A stretch of DNA of 63,658 nt from Methanothrix sp. (GCA_025361645.1 JANYKI010000027.1:1-63658); one strand, 5' to 3'. Shown: positions 25,302 to 34,851, counted from the stretch's first letter. Translations and numbers: made by a program. The notes: generated by a model from the letters alone, not told the origin.

Positions 25302-25490
25302 ATGAAGCTAGAGAAGATGATGGAGGTCTGCCCGGTCTGCGGCAGCGCTGACCTGTATTACGAGGCGGGCGGCTACACAGGCAAGATCTACCGCTGCAAG
25401 AACTGTGATTACATGGGCGCTTTGATCGTGGAAGCGGACGAGGAGATGGCCAGAGCCATACGAGAGGACTACGAGCAAAAGTTGTTTTAA
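25302..25490 (+). CDS. Small zinc-ribbon protein
   Basis: 62 residues with a CPVC (C10, C13) and CKNC (C32, C35) pair separated by about 18 residues, a classic zinc ribbon, followed by an acidic helix (VEADEEMARAIREDYEQ). Typical of small archaeal zinc proteins of unknown role. The gene stands alone and is convergent with serS; an A/T-rich run (AAAAAAATTTAAA) separates them and may stop both transcripts. Confidence 0.75.
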   Translation: MKLEKMMEVCPVCGSADLYYEAGGYTGKIYRCKNCDYMGALIVEADEEMARAIREDYEQKLF

Positions 25491-25496
25491 AAAAAT

Positions 25497-26999
25497 TTAA
25501 AGGAACCTGATCCCTTTGGGCATCTTCCCAATACGTTTTTGGAATTCCTCAGGCCAATTGGCCGCGTCCAGGCCCTTCTGACTCAGCAATGCCGAGGCCC
25601 AGCGCTCCAGGCCCACGCCGCTGCATCCCGACCAGAGCGCTTCTCCCGATTGGGACTTCACTGTGAAGCCCTTGGGATACTTCTCTCCATTGACGGACAA
25701 ATTCTGAAACTCGATCCAGTTGCCGTTGTAGGGAAGCACGGCCTCGTAGTCCACAGTTCCCGCTCCGGACATCTCCGCCAGGCCCGTCTTTCCTTCCTGG
25801 GCCATGAACCAGGGCGTGACCCAGGCCGTCCTCCAGTGCAGCTCCAGGATATCTTCGAAGATGTGCTTGTAGCAGGCCTTCAGCTTCTCTGCTTCAGCCA
25901 GGACCTGTTCGCGCGTCCCCAGCCACACGATCTCTATCCTGTGGAACTCGTCCACCCGCTCGATGCCGTGAATGCCCCCTGACTCATAGCGGTGAGAGGT
26001 GCCGGAGCGGTCGAAGACCGTGATGGGCATCTCTTCGCGAGGCAAGGTCATGCCCTGCAGAAATCCCCAGAAGGTAGGGCATTGGGCATAGCACATGCCT
26101 CCGATGGGTAAATCTATCTTCTCTTTGACCAGTTCGAGGGGCACCTCATGGGTGACCTTGTAGTGGTCCATGACCTCTTCCCAGAAGGCCGGATCGCGAG
26201 TCTTGGGCGGGCAGACGAAGTAGATCTCCGGGTAGACGCCTAGGGCGTGGCCGCTCTTCTTCCAGACGTCCCATGTGTCTAGCTTGGGAAAGATCATCTC
26301 GCGATAGCCCAGAGGCCTCACGATCTCTTCCAGCACAATTTTCTCGAAGGTGCGAAATACGTGCGTCGCCTCCGGCCCGTAGATCCACTGGCCGCGGCTC
26401 GAACCATGCTTGATCCAGCCCGCCTTTTGCATCTCTTCGGTAGGATCGCCTGTGAACTTGGGGGGGCGCGGTGCGCTCTCCCAGAGCAGCTCCCAGTGCT
26501 CGGTTTTGCCTCCATAGCCGCTTTGCAGTTTCTCTTCCAGAAGGCTGATTATCCTATCCGGTATGCGGTTTTCCATCTCCGACTGGCCCAAAGTCCCGTC
26601 GGTGCCCACATCCAGGGATAGATGCAGCCAGCCATCCTCAAATGTTATCTCTCGAACATAGGGTATCTTGTGCTTGATGGCCCTCTCCGACTCAACCTCT
26701 ATCTCGAATTTGTTTACATCCAGGCCGCGCACGCCGATACGAAATTCTTTCCCCAAAAGCTCGGACAGCGGCCGGCGCAGCCTGAGCAGCGCATCGTGGG
26801 CTCGCACAAACCGATCACTGTCAATGACCAGATCGATCTTGCTACCGGCCAGCTTCCATGCCGTAATCATGGCGCCCTGGCCAACAGGTGCGCCCTTCTG
26901 CAATATGGGCCCGGCGTTGCCAAAAAAGTCTGAAACGGCTGCCTCGGCCTTTTCCGCGTCCGCGCTCAGCCGGAAGCTTGCCTCTAAATGGAATTTCAT
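25497..26999 (-). CDS. serS: Seryl-tRNA synthetase, rare methanogen type (SerRS2)
   Basis: About 500 residues. It matches the rare methanogen SerRS with its own N-terminal tRNA-binding domain ([22 protein letters not shown]) and a zinc-dependent class II core; [14 protein letters not shown] and the [22 protein letters not shown] motif 2 region are recognisable. The start is the ATG at 26999, not the upstream GTG: GGAGGA lies at 27003-27008 and the ATG overlaps the pcc1 stop as ATGA. Last gene of rpsO-recJ-pcc1-serS. Confidence 0.93.
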   Translation of the reverse strand: MKFHLEASFRLSADAEKAEAAVSDFFGNAGPILQKGAPVGQGAMITAWKLAGSKIDLVIDSDRFVRAHDALLRLRRPLSELLGKEFRIGVRGLDVNKFEIEVESERAIKHKIPYVREITFEDGWLHLSLDVGTDGTLGQSEMENRIPDRIISLLEEKLQSGYGGKTEHWELLWESAPRPPKFTGDPTEEMQKAGWIKHGSSRGQWIYGPEATHVFRTFEKIVLEEIVRPLGYREMIFPKLDTWDVWKKSGHALGVYPEIYFVCPPKTRDPAFWEEVMDHYKVTHEVPLELVKEKIDLPIGGMCYAQCPTFWGFLQGMTLPREEMPITVFDRSGTSHRYESGGIHGIERVDEFHRIEIVWLGTREQVLAEAEKLKACYKHIFEDILELHWRTAWVTPWFMAQEGKTGLAEMSGAGTVDYEAVLPYNGNWIEFQNLSVNGEKYPKGFTVKSQSGEALWSGCSGVGLERWASALLSQKGLDAANWPEEFQKRIGKMPKGIRFL

Positions 27000-27217
27000 C
27001 TCTCCTCCGCACAAGATTGTGTCTCTTCCGCTATTTTAATGTTCATCAGTAGATCGTCAACCGTGGAGAGCAGAGTGCCTATCTTCTCCGTGGAGAATTG
27101 CAGGCAGAGACGGTCGGCATCTATCACAAGACTCATATTGGGCAGGTTATCGGGCTGAACCGCCTTCGCCACAGTTTCTGCTTGCGTCCCCCAAAAAGTC
27201 AGACGGGCCCATGTCAT
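26996..27217 (-). CDS. pcc1: KEOPS complex subunit Pcc1
   Basis: 73 residues with the Pcc1 pattern: an N-terminal strand, then [42 protein letters not shown], closing with a long helix. Pcc1 is the dimerisation subunit of KEOPS, which makes t6A37 in ANN-decoding tRNAs. It overlaps recJ upstream and serS downstream by 4 bases each (ATGA). The assignment rests on length, pattern and a neighbourhood of translation genes. Confidence 0.78.
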   Translation of the reverse strand: MTWARLTFWGTQAETVAKAVQPDNLPNMSLVIDADRLCLQFSTEKIGTLLSTVDDLLMNIKIAEETQSCAEER

Positions 27218-28524
27218 GTGGCATCCTCTACCTCTGGCGCATCCTTACGCAGTTGCTCCCCCACAATCTCGTCCAGAATGGCCAGGAACCGATCCTCTGC
27301 GCCAGGTGGGATAGAAGCGCCACTGGCGATGGTGTGCCCCCCGCCCACTCCCCCCACGGCCCCGGCGGCCTTCCGAAGAGCAATCGATAAGTCAAGGCCC
27401 CTGGATATGAGCGGCTTGGTTCCGCGTGCCGATATCTTGACCATATCGTCCTTGTGATTCAGGGTGATGAGCGGCAGGTCGGCGTACAAATACCGGATTC
27501 CCAGTCCCGAAACAATAGCTCCCGCTTCCATATTCACCATTTTGAGGTAGCGGATGTTCTGTAGCACTTTATTTTGCTCTCGCAGCATGCCAACCTCTCG
27601 CAGGATATGGCCTTTGTATTTTTGGGCCAGGCTTCTGGCAGGCTCAAGTGCGCCAGTATCGCGCAGGCACAGTGTCAAGCCCAGGCCAGGAACGTCTCTA
27701 TTGCCGCAGGCATTGAGCAGTTCTACCATTTCCAGGGAGTTTTCCACCACTTCGTGTTTGAGGCGGATGGCCTCTCCGATGATTGAATCGGCTGCAAAGC
27801 TTCCTTGCATAAGTAATTTTAGAGTAATGGCCGTGCATAATTTTGCCAGGTCATCTCTTGCCAGGCTCTCTACATTGCCCTTTATCTTCAAATCATCTAA
27901 AAATTGGCGGGTTTTTTCTGTGTCGCCGGTAAAGTCCAAGAGCGGCTCTATGCTGCTCTGAAAAACTTCTTCGATCGGGCCGTCTTCAGACATCTTCAAG
28001 CCGGATTTCAACTCTACGGCTCCGCAAGCGATGGCCTCTTCCAGAATGGTTTTATTCGCGCCGATCATGCCCTGCCGATCGCCCATGGCACCTACCAGTG
28101 CCAGGCCGGATAGATCCGCGTTCTCGCCCATGTGGCGCACCACAGAATATACGGTACCTGCGGCAGACAACTCAAAGGCCCCATCTATGCCGAAGAGATG
28201 GGGGTTGAGGTGCATGCAGTCCAGCGTGCCCACGGGCCGATGGTGGTCCAGAACAAAGCAGTCATCTTTGACGCGGGAGATAAGTTCTGGCTTGCCGCTG
28301 CCCATATCGCAGAATACCACCGCCCCCTCTAGCCCGGCAAGCACGGACTCGTCCAGCCGATTTAGCAGAGAGGCCTGAAAAGGTATCCCCGCGCGATGGA
28401 GGGCACTACAAATCAGCCCTGCGGATGTGATCCCGTCCGCGTCGTTATGCGAGATCACGCGCATGCTGTCGCATTGCATTATCGACCTGGCAATAGCCTC
28501 TGCAGCTTTGTCCAGCCGCTTCAT
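27214..28524 (-). CDS. RecJ-like DHH-family exonuclease
   Basis: 436 residues. DHH-family motifs are visible: motif I SHNDADGITSAG, motif II VVFCDMGSG, motif III FVLDHHRP (DHH) and a C-terminal DHHA1 domain ending GGVGGGHTIASGASIPPG. Archaeal RecJ-like proteins act as single-strand DNA or RNA exonucleases, and some bind GINS. The order S15-RecJ-Pcc1 is typical for euryarchaea. Both ends overlap neighbours by ATGA. Confidence 0.9.
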   Translation of the reverse strand: MKRLDKAAEAIARSIMQCDSMRVISHNDADGITSAGLICSALHRAGIPFQASLLNRLDESVLAGLEGAVVFCDMGSGKPELISRVKDDCFVLDHHRPVGTLDCMHLNPHLFGIDGAFELSAAGTVYSVVRHMGENADLSGLALVGAMGDRQGMIGANKTILEEAIACGAVELKSGLKMSEDGPIEEVFQSSIEPLLDFTGDTEKTRQFLDDLKIKGNVESLARDDLAKLCTAITLKLLMQGSFAADSIIGEAIRLKHEVVENSLEMVELLNACGNRDVPGLGLTLCLRDTGALEPARSLAQKYKGHILREVGMLREQNKVLQNIRYLKMVNMEAGAIVSGLGIRYLYADLPLITLNHKDDMVKISARGTKPLISRGLDLSIALRKAAGAVGGVGGGHTIASGASIPPGAEDRFLAILDEIVGEQLRKDAPEVEDAT

Positions 28525-28976
28525 GAGATGAGAATCTCAGCCGTCTCAGGCGAGTAAGTCCAATCCGGTGCCAATCGCCCGGAGTCGTGATAGTATTTTA
28601 CCAATCTTCGGACCTTGTTCTCGGTGAGATGCAGGGATCTCTTGTTATGGACGTCCTTCTTGTTGGTCTTGATGTGCTTTCTGACGTGCAGAGCTTTCCT
28701 CATCAGATTGGTGAGGTCCTCAGGTATGTCAGGCAGGACTTTGTTCTCCTTCAGGAAGCCGGTTATATTCTTGCCCAAGACCAATTTGGTGCTTGGCACT
28801 CCGTACTGATCACGAAGAGTGAGCCCAATGCGGCTGGGAGGCATTCCGCTCTCGTGCAGCTTCATGATTGTCTTTTCCAGCTCCTCGTTGGATACATCGG
28901 ACCACGCGGGTATTTTGGCAACCACGGGTGGTCTGGATCGGGAGGAACCCTTTTTTCTGCTGTGCATTTTAGCCAT
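28521..28976 (-). CDS. rpsO: 30S ribosomal protein S15
   Basis: 151 residues from the ATG at 28976 (MAKMHSRKKGSSRSRPP), the normal archaeal/eukaryotic uS15 length. RIGLTLRDQYGVPSTKLVLGKNI and NLMRKALHVRKHIKTNKKDVHNKRSLHLTENKVRRLVKYY are diagnostic (the second spans helices that bind 16S rRNA). A longer frame to 28991 exists, but homologues start with MA(K/R)MH. First gene of the operon. Confidence 0.96.
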   Translation of the reverse strand: MAKMHSRKKGSSRSRPPVVAKIPAWSDVSNEELEKTIMKLHESGMPPSRIGLTLRDQYGVPSTKLVLGKNITGFLKENKVLPDIPEDLTNLMRKALHVRKHIKTNKKDVHNKRSLHLTENKVRRLVKYYHDSGRLAPDWTYSPETAEILIS

Positions 28977-29068
28977 TTTGATAGTCCTCATTAAATTTCA
29001 TAAAGGCGAAGGTGTAATGCTCACTGCCAGGTGGGATAAAAAACTTGCGCCGCTCTGTAGGCAACAAA

Positions 29069-29076
29069 TTTATAGG
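29069..29076 (+). promoter_or_regulatory. TATA element for the DUF116 gene
   Basis: AATTTATA lies about 27-30 bases before the ATG at 29102, which predicts a leaderless mRNA and supports that start over the TTG at 29045. GGAGG at 29079-29083 lies too far upstream to serve the ATG. Confidence 0.5.
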
Positions 29077-29101
29077 CAGGAGGTTTTTCAAGACCATTGT
29101 C

Positions 29102-29764
29102 ATGTTTCCCGAGTATATAAACCAGCTATTTTATCTGGTGGGCGAAGCGGTAATACTTTTAGCTTTATTGATCTTGATTCTGTCGATAATAGTATCTATG
29201 CTCGTTCTTTACTCCTTTAAGACCGGCAATTTCTTCGCGGCCCGGTACATGCTTTTAGGCATCGTTCTTCTCGAGAATGTAATAACGACTCTTTTCTGGA
29301 TCACCCGTGTTGATGATTCCATAGTGGACGATGTGGGTGTGCGGCTACGTAATTACATTAACAACAAGGAGTTTTTGAAGACACCATGTGCTATGCGATT
29401 TATCTTCATGCCCCAATGCGTTCGCAGCACAGAGTGTCCGGCCAAGCTCACGCCGGAGGGCATAAAGTGCGTGAACTGCGGGCGCTGCAACGTAGGCGAG
29501 GCCCAGAAATATGCCGAGAGCCTTGGTTATCGGTTCTTCATCGTGCCCGGCTCCAGCTTCATAAAGAGAATAATCAAGAAATACCGGCCGCGAGCTATCG
29601 TGGGCGTCGGCTGCCATATGGAGATAAAAGAGGGCTTGGATCTTTGCCACCGCCACGGCATACCGGCGCGAGGGGTGCTGCTCTTAAAAGCGGGTTGTGT
29701 GGCTACGACACTGGACTGGGAGCTGTTCTATGAGGCCATAAAAGAAAAAGAACCGCATGCCTAA
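29102..29764 (+). CDS. DUF116 membrane-anchored cysteine protein
   Basis: About 220 residues. Two N-terminal hydrophobic helices (AVILLALLILILSIIVSMLVLY and YMLLGIVLLENVITTLFWI) anchor a cytoplasmic domain with conserved cysteines (PQCVRSTECPAK, CVNCGRCNV, VGVGCHMEIKEGLDLCHRHG, LKAGCVATTLDW), the DUF116 pattern. The cysteines suggest metal or Fe-S binding; the reaction is unknown. I chose ATG 29102 because a TATA element sits at leaderless distance. Divergent from rpsO. Confidence 0.82.
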   Translation: MFPEYINQLFYLVGEAVILLALLILILSIIVSMLVLYSFKTGNFFAARYMLLGIVLLENVITTLFWITRVDDSIVDDVGVRLRNYINNKEFLKTPCAMRFIFMPQCVRSTECPAKLTPEGIKCVNCGRCNVGEAQKYAESLGYRFFIVPGSSFIKRIIKKYRPRAIVGVGCHMEIKEGLDLCHRHGIPARGVLLLKAGCVATTLDWELFYEAIKEKEPHA

Positions 29765-29787
29765 AAAAATTTGCTGAATGGTACAGT

Positions 29788-29964
29788 TTATTCCATGCTG
29801 ATGGCTTCGGATGGGCAAGCCTCAATGCATGTCTTGCACTCATTGCACTTTTCTTTATTTACAACTGCAATTTCCTCGTCGTCCAAGGTGATGGCTTCTT
29901 CCGGGCACTCCTCGACGCAAGTTCCACAGCTTACGCATTCTTCTCGGTTAATAACTGCAGGCAT
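29788..29964 (-). CDS. Ferredoxin with two [4Fe-4S] motifs
   Basis: 58 residues from the ATG at 29964 ([14 protein letters not shown]). Two CxxCxxCxxxCP motifs ([12 protein letters not shown] and [12 protein letters not shown]) bind two [4Fe-4S] clusters. GGAGGAG lies 6-12 bases before this ATG; the longer frame to 29979 contains that ribosome-binding site and so is unlikely. It carries electrons in the cytoplasm. The neighbouring gene upstream is anaerobic ribonucleotide reductase on the same strand, but 29788 lies downstream of it only in the opposite sense of transcription order: nrdD is read first, toward this gene's promoter region. Confidence 0.92.
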   Translation of the reverse strand: MPAVINREECVSCGTCVEECPEEAITLDDEEIAVVNKEKCNECKTCIEACPSEAISME

Positions 29965-30047
29965 TAGTAACTCCTCCAATTTGCCTCACTAGGGCAAATC
30001 CACCTGTAAGTATATCCGATATATACCTTTCGTTGGACCATGTTAGC

Positions 30048-32330
30048 CTATGCCAGTTCGTTGTACCTTTTTCGGTCTTTCAGCTCCTGGCGTTTGGCGC
30101 TGTTCCATCCGCTCACAGCCTGGAGGTACCCGGTAATTCGGCTAATGTGATCCACGTCGTCCGATCCGCAGCTCGGGCACTTATCTTCCAGTCCACCTGA
30201 AACCTTGGAGCATCCCAGGCATACGGTCATATCCCTGCTGAAAGTGAAGTAGCCGATCTGGGTCTCTTTGGCCAGGCGCATTCCAAAGTCCATCAGGCCC
30301 TGGGGGTCTGGGGTGGCTTCTCCCATGAAGATATGGAAGATGTTGCCGCCATCGACTATGGGGAAGAAGACATGTTCGAGCTTTGCTCTCTCGAAGATGG
30401 TCACGTCGGCGCTGGGCGGCAGATGAGTGCCGTTGGTGTAATAGACGGGCAGATCGCGCGTCTTCTGCAAATTCTTCTTCACGGCGTCCAGGTCGCCCTT
30501 GACAACCTTCTCCGCACAGTCCCGGAACTCCTCGTGGATCAGGTCGGATACCGCGAATCGCTGGGCGGTGGTTTCCGCGGGTGTACGCGCCAGGGCAATG
30601 GTCATACCGTGCTGCAAAGAGAGTTTTTTGGCGTAGATCTCCATCTCCGTCATGGCGCGCACGGCCAGCTTCCAGGCCTCTTTGGACTCGTGCATCTGCT
30701 TTCCCGTGTGGAACTGTACCATCTCGTTGACGCCCACCACGCCGATGGTATAGACCAGGCCCTCCAGGCCCACGGCGACAGAGCCCTTCTCGCCCGTGCG
30801 CGGGTCGCGCGGCCGCTGGGTGGCGAAGGGCATGCGGTGGTTCTTGATGATCTGGTTCATCCACTCACGCTTAACTTTGAAGATCTCCACAGAGGTGTCC
30901 ATCAGCTCTCGCAGGTACTCGAAGAGCAGCTCATCGTCACCCCTAGCCAGGTAAGCGGCGCGAGGACAATTGAGGGATACCACCTGCCAGGAGCCCATGG
31001 AGAAGTGCTTGCCGTCTTTGAAGTACAGCTTGTCCTCAAACTGGCTGTCGCTGTCATAAGTGGCCGCGAATTGGTAGGCGCAACATTGATAGCATGATAT
31101 TCCTTCGCCTGCACCGCGGTAAGCGGGAAGCTGGTTGTCAAAGTAAGGTGTGCCGTACTCAGCGGCCAGCTTAAAGGTCAAAAGATATAGCTGCTGATAG
31201 GTGGGCAGATCCGGATGGGCGGCATTGAAGGCCTCATCCTCCTTCATGAAGTCCGGCTCAATGCTGATCTCGGGCTTGGGGAAGTTGAAGGGCTTGCCCC
31301 AGTAGTCACCGGCCAGCATGACCTCCATGAGGGCTTTGAAGGCTAAACGGACCTCGCGCTCAAATTCGCCATAGGTCTTCAGGGGTGCATCAGGTGATGA
31401 GCCGTTCCAGACCTTTCCCGCGTAAACGGCAGGCTTGTCTCGCCACAGTTTGGGAACGCCCGGCGTGAGCTGCACTGAGGAGAAGACGAGCTGGCCGCCG
31501 CGAGCGACCATCATCTGTGTCATCTCGTAGACGAACATCTGCATGAGCTGCACGATCTCGGCGTAGCTCTTGCTCTCAAAGTAGGGGGCGATGAAGGTGA
31601 GGAAGTTGTAGAAGCCCTGCCCTCCCGCGAAGTTGGTCTGGGCACTGCCCAGGGCTTTTACAGCGTGCAGCATGGCCACCTCTGGTTTCTTGGCAGGACC
31701 GGCAACGCTGGCTTTGGTGCCCAGACCATCGGGCATCAGGCCGTAGTATAAGAAATAGCGGAGATCCCAGTCCTGGCAGAACGGCCTTGTCCCGAAGTAT
31801 TCCAGATCGTGGATGTGCAGGTCTCCGGCCAGGTGGCGGTCGGCGAGATGGGGGGGCAGTAGCAGCAGGTACTGCTCTTTGCTGATCTTGTCTGCCTTCT
31901 TCTTGTGGCTGGTCTCGGCATTTTCCTGGAGGTTGGCATTCTCCTTGGACTCAAAACCCGTACCGATGTCGATGAGGTGGGCATCGTAGACCGGAGTTCC
32001 CACGCGGGTGCAGATGTTGCGCCACTCCGTATGGTGCCTCTCTAAGAGGATTACATTCATGATCTCGCGCACCAGGGGGCCGCTCAGGTACTGAACGTTC
32101 ATCCATCGCACCCGGCGCTCCACCTCTTTGGCGATGTCCTGGGCCTCTTCCTCCGTAATGCCCGGCTCCTTGTAAAATTGTTCAGATAGCTTTGTCTCCT
32201 TGAGGAGCTGCTTGGCTATGGCCTCTCTATCCCAGTCCAGCAGATGGCCGTCCGTGGTCCTAACTCTGGGCATGGCAGAAACGGCCAGCCCTTCCAGGGT
32301 CTGCTGCACAATTCTGCTGCTCAACGCCAT
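30048..32330 (-). CDS. nrdD: Anaerobic (class III) ribonucleoside-triphosphate reductase
   Basis: 760 residues. The N-terminal ATP-cone (VRTTDGHLLDWDREAIAKQLL) senses dATP/ATP; the body is the glycyl-radical fold; the C-terminus has the zinc site CLGCSKVSGGLEDKCPSCG and the glycyl radical motif RITGYLQ followed by GWNSAKRQELKDRKRY. It reduces NTPs to dNTPs anaerobically. The activase NrdG is not in the window. GAGGGGA lies just before the ATG at 32330. A TATA-like TATAATAAG on the minus strand lies at about 32377-32386. Confidence 0.96.
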   Translation of the reverse strand: MALSSRIVQQTLEGLAVSAMPRVRTTDGHLLDWDREAIAKQLLKETKLSEQFYKEPGITEEEAQDIAKEVERRVRWMNVQYLSGPLVREIMNVILLERHHTEWRNICTRVGTPVYDAHLIDIGTGFESKENANLQENAETSHKKKADKISKEQYLLLLPPHLADRHLAGDLHIHDLEYFGTRPFCQDWDLRYFLYYGLMPDGLGTKASVAGPAKKPEVAMLHAVKALGSAQTNFAGGQGFYNFLTFIAPYFESKSYAEIVQLMQMFVYEMTQMMVARGGQLVFSSVQLTPGVPKLWRDKPAVYAGKVWNGSSPDAPLKTYGEFEREVRLAFKALMEVMLAGDYWGKPFNFPKPEISIEPDFMKEDEAFNAAHPDLPTYQQLYLLTFKLAAEYGTPYFDNQLPAYRGAGEGISCYQCCAYQFAATYDSDSQFEDKLYFKDGKHFSMGSWQVVSLNCPRAAYLARGDDELLFEYLRELMDTSVEIFKVKREWMNQIIKNHRMPFATQRPRDPRTGEKGSVAVGLEGLVYTIGVVGVNEMVQFHTGKQMHESKEAWKLAVRAMTEMEIYAKKLSLQHGMTIALARTPAETTAQRFAVSDLIHEEFRDCAEKVVKGDLDAVKKNLQKTRDLPVYYTNGTHLPPSADVTIFERAKLEHVFFPIVDGGNIFHIFMGEATPDPQGLMDFGMRLAKETQIGYFTFSRDMTVCLGCSKVSGGLEDKCPSCGSDDVDHISRITGYLQAVSGWNSAKRQELKDRKRYNELA

Positions 32331-32608
32331 TCCCCTCTACCATAACGCAACATAACTCATCATCTCAGCAATCAACTTATTATACCAGTATTTCACCTAT
32401 GGTTTATTCGCGTTTCGCTCCGAACTCCATCAAAATTTTTCTACAGGCATCTCTTCTCTGGGTAATAAACTGATCTGCCAAAATCTGCGTCCGGAATTAT
32501 TAAACCCAATCGTGCACGGGGCGAAAGTAATCTGTCGTGCAATACGAAAACTATTTCTCATTTAAAAAATCATGTTGATCAGATTATCTTGTTTGAGGTG
32601 GAAAAATA
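32331..32608. other. Divergent intergenic region between nrdD and a lipoprotein gene
   Basis: 278 bases. It holds the nrdD promoter (TATA about 32377-32386, minus strand) and, for the lipoprotein, CATTTAAAAAATC (about 32559-32571) with GAGGTGG just before the ATG. Nothing else is evident. Confidence 0.35.
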
Positions 32609-33250
32609 ATGAAACGCAATCTCCTTTTAGGGCTGCTGGTCCTTCTGGCTTTCAGCCTCTCTCTGTCGGGATGCATTGCCCAATGCTGCGGTGCACCTGC
32701 CTCCCAGGAAAGCCCGGCAAAGGCCAATGATTCCCCCAATGAACCGCTGAATACATCCGGTGCCGTCGGCCTGTCCGACTTGAGAGAGATGCAACTTTAC
32801 GAAAATGCAGAAAGCGACTTAACTGTCACATATCCCTCGGGCTGGATTGCGGAAGATGCCGATGCCAACGATCTAGGGCTGGTGGCCGGCTTCCTGGCTC
32901 CTGGAGTGGACATGAACAACTCTTCTATATACATCACCTTGCAGGTCGAGGCGCTGCCTGAAGGCATGAATTTGACTCTGGCTCAGTATGGCAAGGCGGC
33001 ATTAGGCAACCTGAAGGAAGCTTTGCCGGACCTGCAGATACTGGCGGAAAGTGACATTCCCATGGGTGGGCAGCCGGGACACGCCGTGGTCTACAACCTC
33101 ACGAGCGATGGCGCTGAATACAAAGTTCTTAGAGCCTGGACCGTCCAGGGAGATGCGGCTTACATCTTCACCTACAATGCACCAGTCGGTCGCTACGAGG
33201 AGTTCGCAAAAGATGCCAGCAAAATAATCGGATCACTTGCCGTGGTCTGA
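32609..33250 (+). CDS. PsbP-like lipoprotein
   Basis: 213 residues. A signal peptide MKRNLLLGLLVLLAFSLSLS ends in the lipobox LSGC, so the Cys at 22 is a likely lipid anchor on the cell surface. A Ser/Pro/Asn linker leads to an alpha/beta domain (DLTVTYPSGWIAEDADAND ... GHAVVYNLTSDGAEYKVLRAWTVQGDAAYIFTYNAP) of the PsbP/Mog1 type common in methanogen lipoproteins. Ligand unknown. GAGGTGG precedes the ATG. Confidence 0.78.
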   Translation: MKRNLLLGLLVLLAFSLSLSGCIAQCCGAPASQESPAKANDSPNEPLNTSGAVGLSDLREMQLYENAESDLTVTYPSGWIAEDADANDLGLVAGFLAPGVDMNNSSIYITLQVEALPEGMNLTLAQYGKAALGNLKEALPDLQILAESDIPMGGQPGHAVVYNLTSDGAEYKVLRAWTVQGDAAYIFTYNAPVGRYEEFAKDASKIIGSLAVV

Positions 33251-33252
33251 TT

Positions 33253-33276
33253 TATTCTCTTTTTATAAAAAAAAGG
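33253..33276. terminator. Bidirectional T/A-run terminator
   Basis: TATTCTCTTTTTATAAAAAAAAGG lies between two convergent genes. The T run serves the lipoprotein gene and the A run (T on the minus strand) serves the superoxide dismutase gene. Confidence 0.6.
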
Positions 33277-33891
33277 TTATTTAGCTATCGCCTCTAGCCT
33301 CTTATTAACTTCATCCCAATTCACTATGTTCCAGAAGGCCTCCACGAACTTGGGCCTCTCGTTCTTGTAGTCCAGATAGTAGGCATGCTCCCAGACATCC
33401 AGGACCATAAGAATGCGAAACATGGGGTAAACGTTCACATTATGCTTTTCGATCTGCATGATCAGCGGCCTGCCGGTCATGCCGCACCAGGCTAAAGCCG
33501 CCCAGCCCGAGCCCTCTGTGCTGGCGGCCGCCGCAGAAAACTCCTTCTTGAAGCGCTCGAAGGATCCGAACTCTTTATTCAGGGCGTCAGCCAGAGCGCC
33601 GCCCGGCTCCTTGCCGGCCTTCGCCGCGGAGGCCAGATTTTGCCAGAAGAGGCTGTGCAGAACATGACCCCCTGCCTGGAAGGACAGTTCCTTCAAGGTG
33701 GCTTTCATGTCCACGTCGGTCCCCGTCTGGCGGGCCTTATCCAGTCTCTCCAGGATGGCGTTGGCTCCATTCACGTAGGCGGCATGGTGCTTGTCGTGAT
33801 GCAGGCGCAGCTGTGCCTCGGAGATAAACGGCTCAAGGGCATTGTAGGCATAGGGCAGATCCGGCAGGGAATATAATTTTTTATCAGACAT
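33277..33891 (-). CDS. sod: Superoxide dismutase (Fe/Mn family)
   Basis: 204 residues. Metal ligands are visible: H31-type in [16 protein letters not shown], His in [12 protein letters not shown], and Asp/His in [26 protein letters not shown]. It converts superoxide to oxygen and peroxide. The gene has AGGTGAG before the ATG. Metal identity (Fe, Mn or cambialistic) cannot be decided by eye. Confidence 0.95.
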   Translation of the reverse strand: MSDKKLYSLPDLPYAYNALEPFISEAQLRLHHDKHHAAYVNGANAILERLDKARQTGTDVDMKATLKELSFQAGGHVLHSLFWQNLASAAKAGKEPGGALADALNKEFGSFERFKKEFSAAAASTEGSGWAALAWCGMTGRPLIMQIEKHNVNVYPMFRILMVLDVWEHAYYLDYKNERPKFVEAFWNIVNWDEVNKRLEAIAK

Positions 33892-33977
33892 ACTATCTCA
33901 CCTTTGGTAAAAACAATCTAACGCATTCTATTTAGCTTTTCTTGCGAATAGGCTTGCAGCGACAATTATGACTGCGA

Positions 33978-34550
33978 TTATTTTTCGAGGAAATCTTGTG
34001 AACTCTCTTCAGGAATTTCCCTTGCTGCTTTCAGTGCCCGGGCGTACCAGATCAGCTCCTCTAAAAGTCTCTTGGCCTGGCCGTGCTGAGATCTGCCCAG
34101 AAGGCGGCCTTCTTCGTCAAATAGCTCCTGTACCTTAGGAAAGTGCACTGCTTCAGAGGTGGGGACCATGTGGAAGGCCAGGCAGACCAGGCGAAGCTGC
34201 TCAACCATACGCGTCCCGCCCCAGGCTCCGGAGGAAACGCCGCAGATGCCCACGGGCTTATGGGCATACTGAGAAAAGAGCATATCCAGCAGCATCTTCA
34301 ATTCGCCGGGGTAGCCGTGGTTATACTCCGGTGAGACTATGATGAAGCCGTCGGCGTGCCTGGCTTTTTCAGCAAGACGTTGGGCTTGCGGGCTTTTTTC
34401 CGTGTTGTCTGTAGCCTCCAGACGATAGTCTCGCACATCAATGATCTCGCCCTCCAGTCTGGCCTCTTGCACTTTTTGCAGCATGAATCGGGCCGCTTTT
34501 TCGGACTGGCGGCCCAGCCGGGCTGTGCCCAGGATTACGGGGATGTACAT
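33978..34550 (-). CDS. NADPH-dependent FMN reductase family flavoprotein
   Basis: 190 residues with a flavodoxin-like fold: ILGTARLGRQSEKAARFM (phosphate loop), FIIVSPEYNHGYPGELKMLLDML (the SPEYNHGYPG motif of this family) and GICGVSSGAWGGTRMVEQLR. Members reduce FMN, quinones or metals with NAD(P)H. It lies downstream of a GNAT pseudogene and a zinc/winged-helix gene on the same strand, and beside superoxide dismutase, so an oxidative-stress role is possible. Confidence 0.88.
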   Translation of the reverse strand: MYIPVILGTARLGRQSEKAARFMLQKVQEARLEGEIIDVRDYRLEATDNTEKSPQAQRLAEKARHADGFIIVSPEYNHGYPGELKMLLDMLFSQYAHKPVGICGVSSGAWGGTRMVEQLRLVCLAFHMVPTSEAVHFPKVQELFDEEGRLLGRSQHGQAKRLLEELIWYARALKAAREIPEESSQDFLEK

Positions 34551-34597
34551 TGTATCTCTATACTATCACTATTGCTTTTTTATGCTTTTCCTTGCTT

Positions 34598-34851
34598 TTA
34601 AACGGCAGGAACACCTTCCCACTGGCTGGCAATGCCGTACAGGGAGGCGCGCGCGAAGCCGAAGCGGGGATCGTATTCAGGATGTGGCCCACGATCTCAT
34701 CCCCCACGAGGGCCACCAGGAAGAGCAGGCAGGGACAGCTCTGGCGTAGCCGATCGACTATATCTGCCTCATCTGGCTGGCCGAAGGCCTTTTCGTTCAC
34801 CGCACGGACCGCGCCCTCATCTTCCTGTCTCCCCTCACGAATGATGATCAT
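34598..34851 (-). pseudogene. GNAT acetyltransferase with internal deletion and frameshift
   Basis: The frame from ATG 34851 begins like a complete GNAT enzyme (MIIIREGRQEDEGAVRAVNEKAF ... LVALVGDEIVGHIL). Right after GHIL the matching sequence jumps to the family's C-terminal part in another frame: EYDPRFGFARASLYGI, ending at TAA 34598-34600. The central part with the acetyl-CoA loop (Q/RxxGxG/A), normally about 60-70 residues, is missing. Frame-following translation instead runs on with unrelated residues to 34558. The product cannot be a working acetyltransferase. It starts 4 bases after the zinc/winged-helix gene. Confidence 0.8.

Noticed and set aside
34558-34700. Frame-following tail of the GNAT ORF as a new protein end
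   Set aside because: The true GNAT C-terminus is readable in another frame, so the tail is a product of the frameshift.
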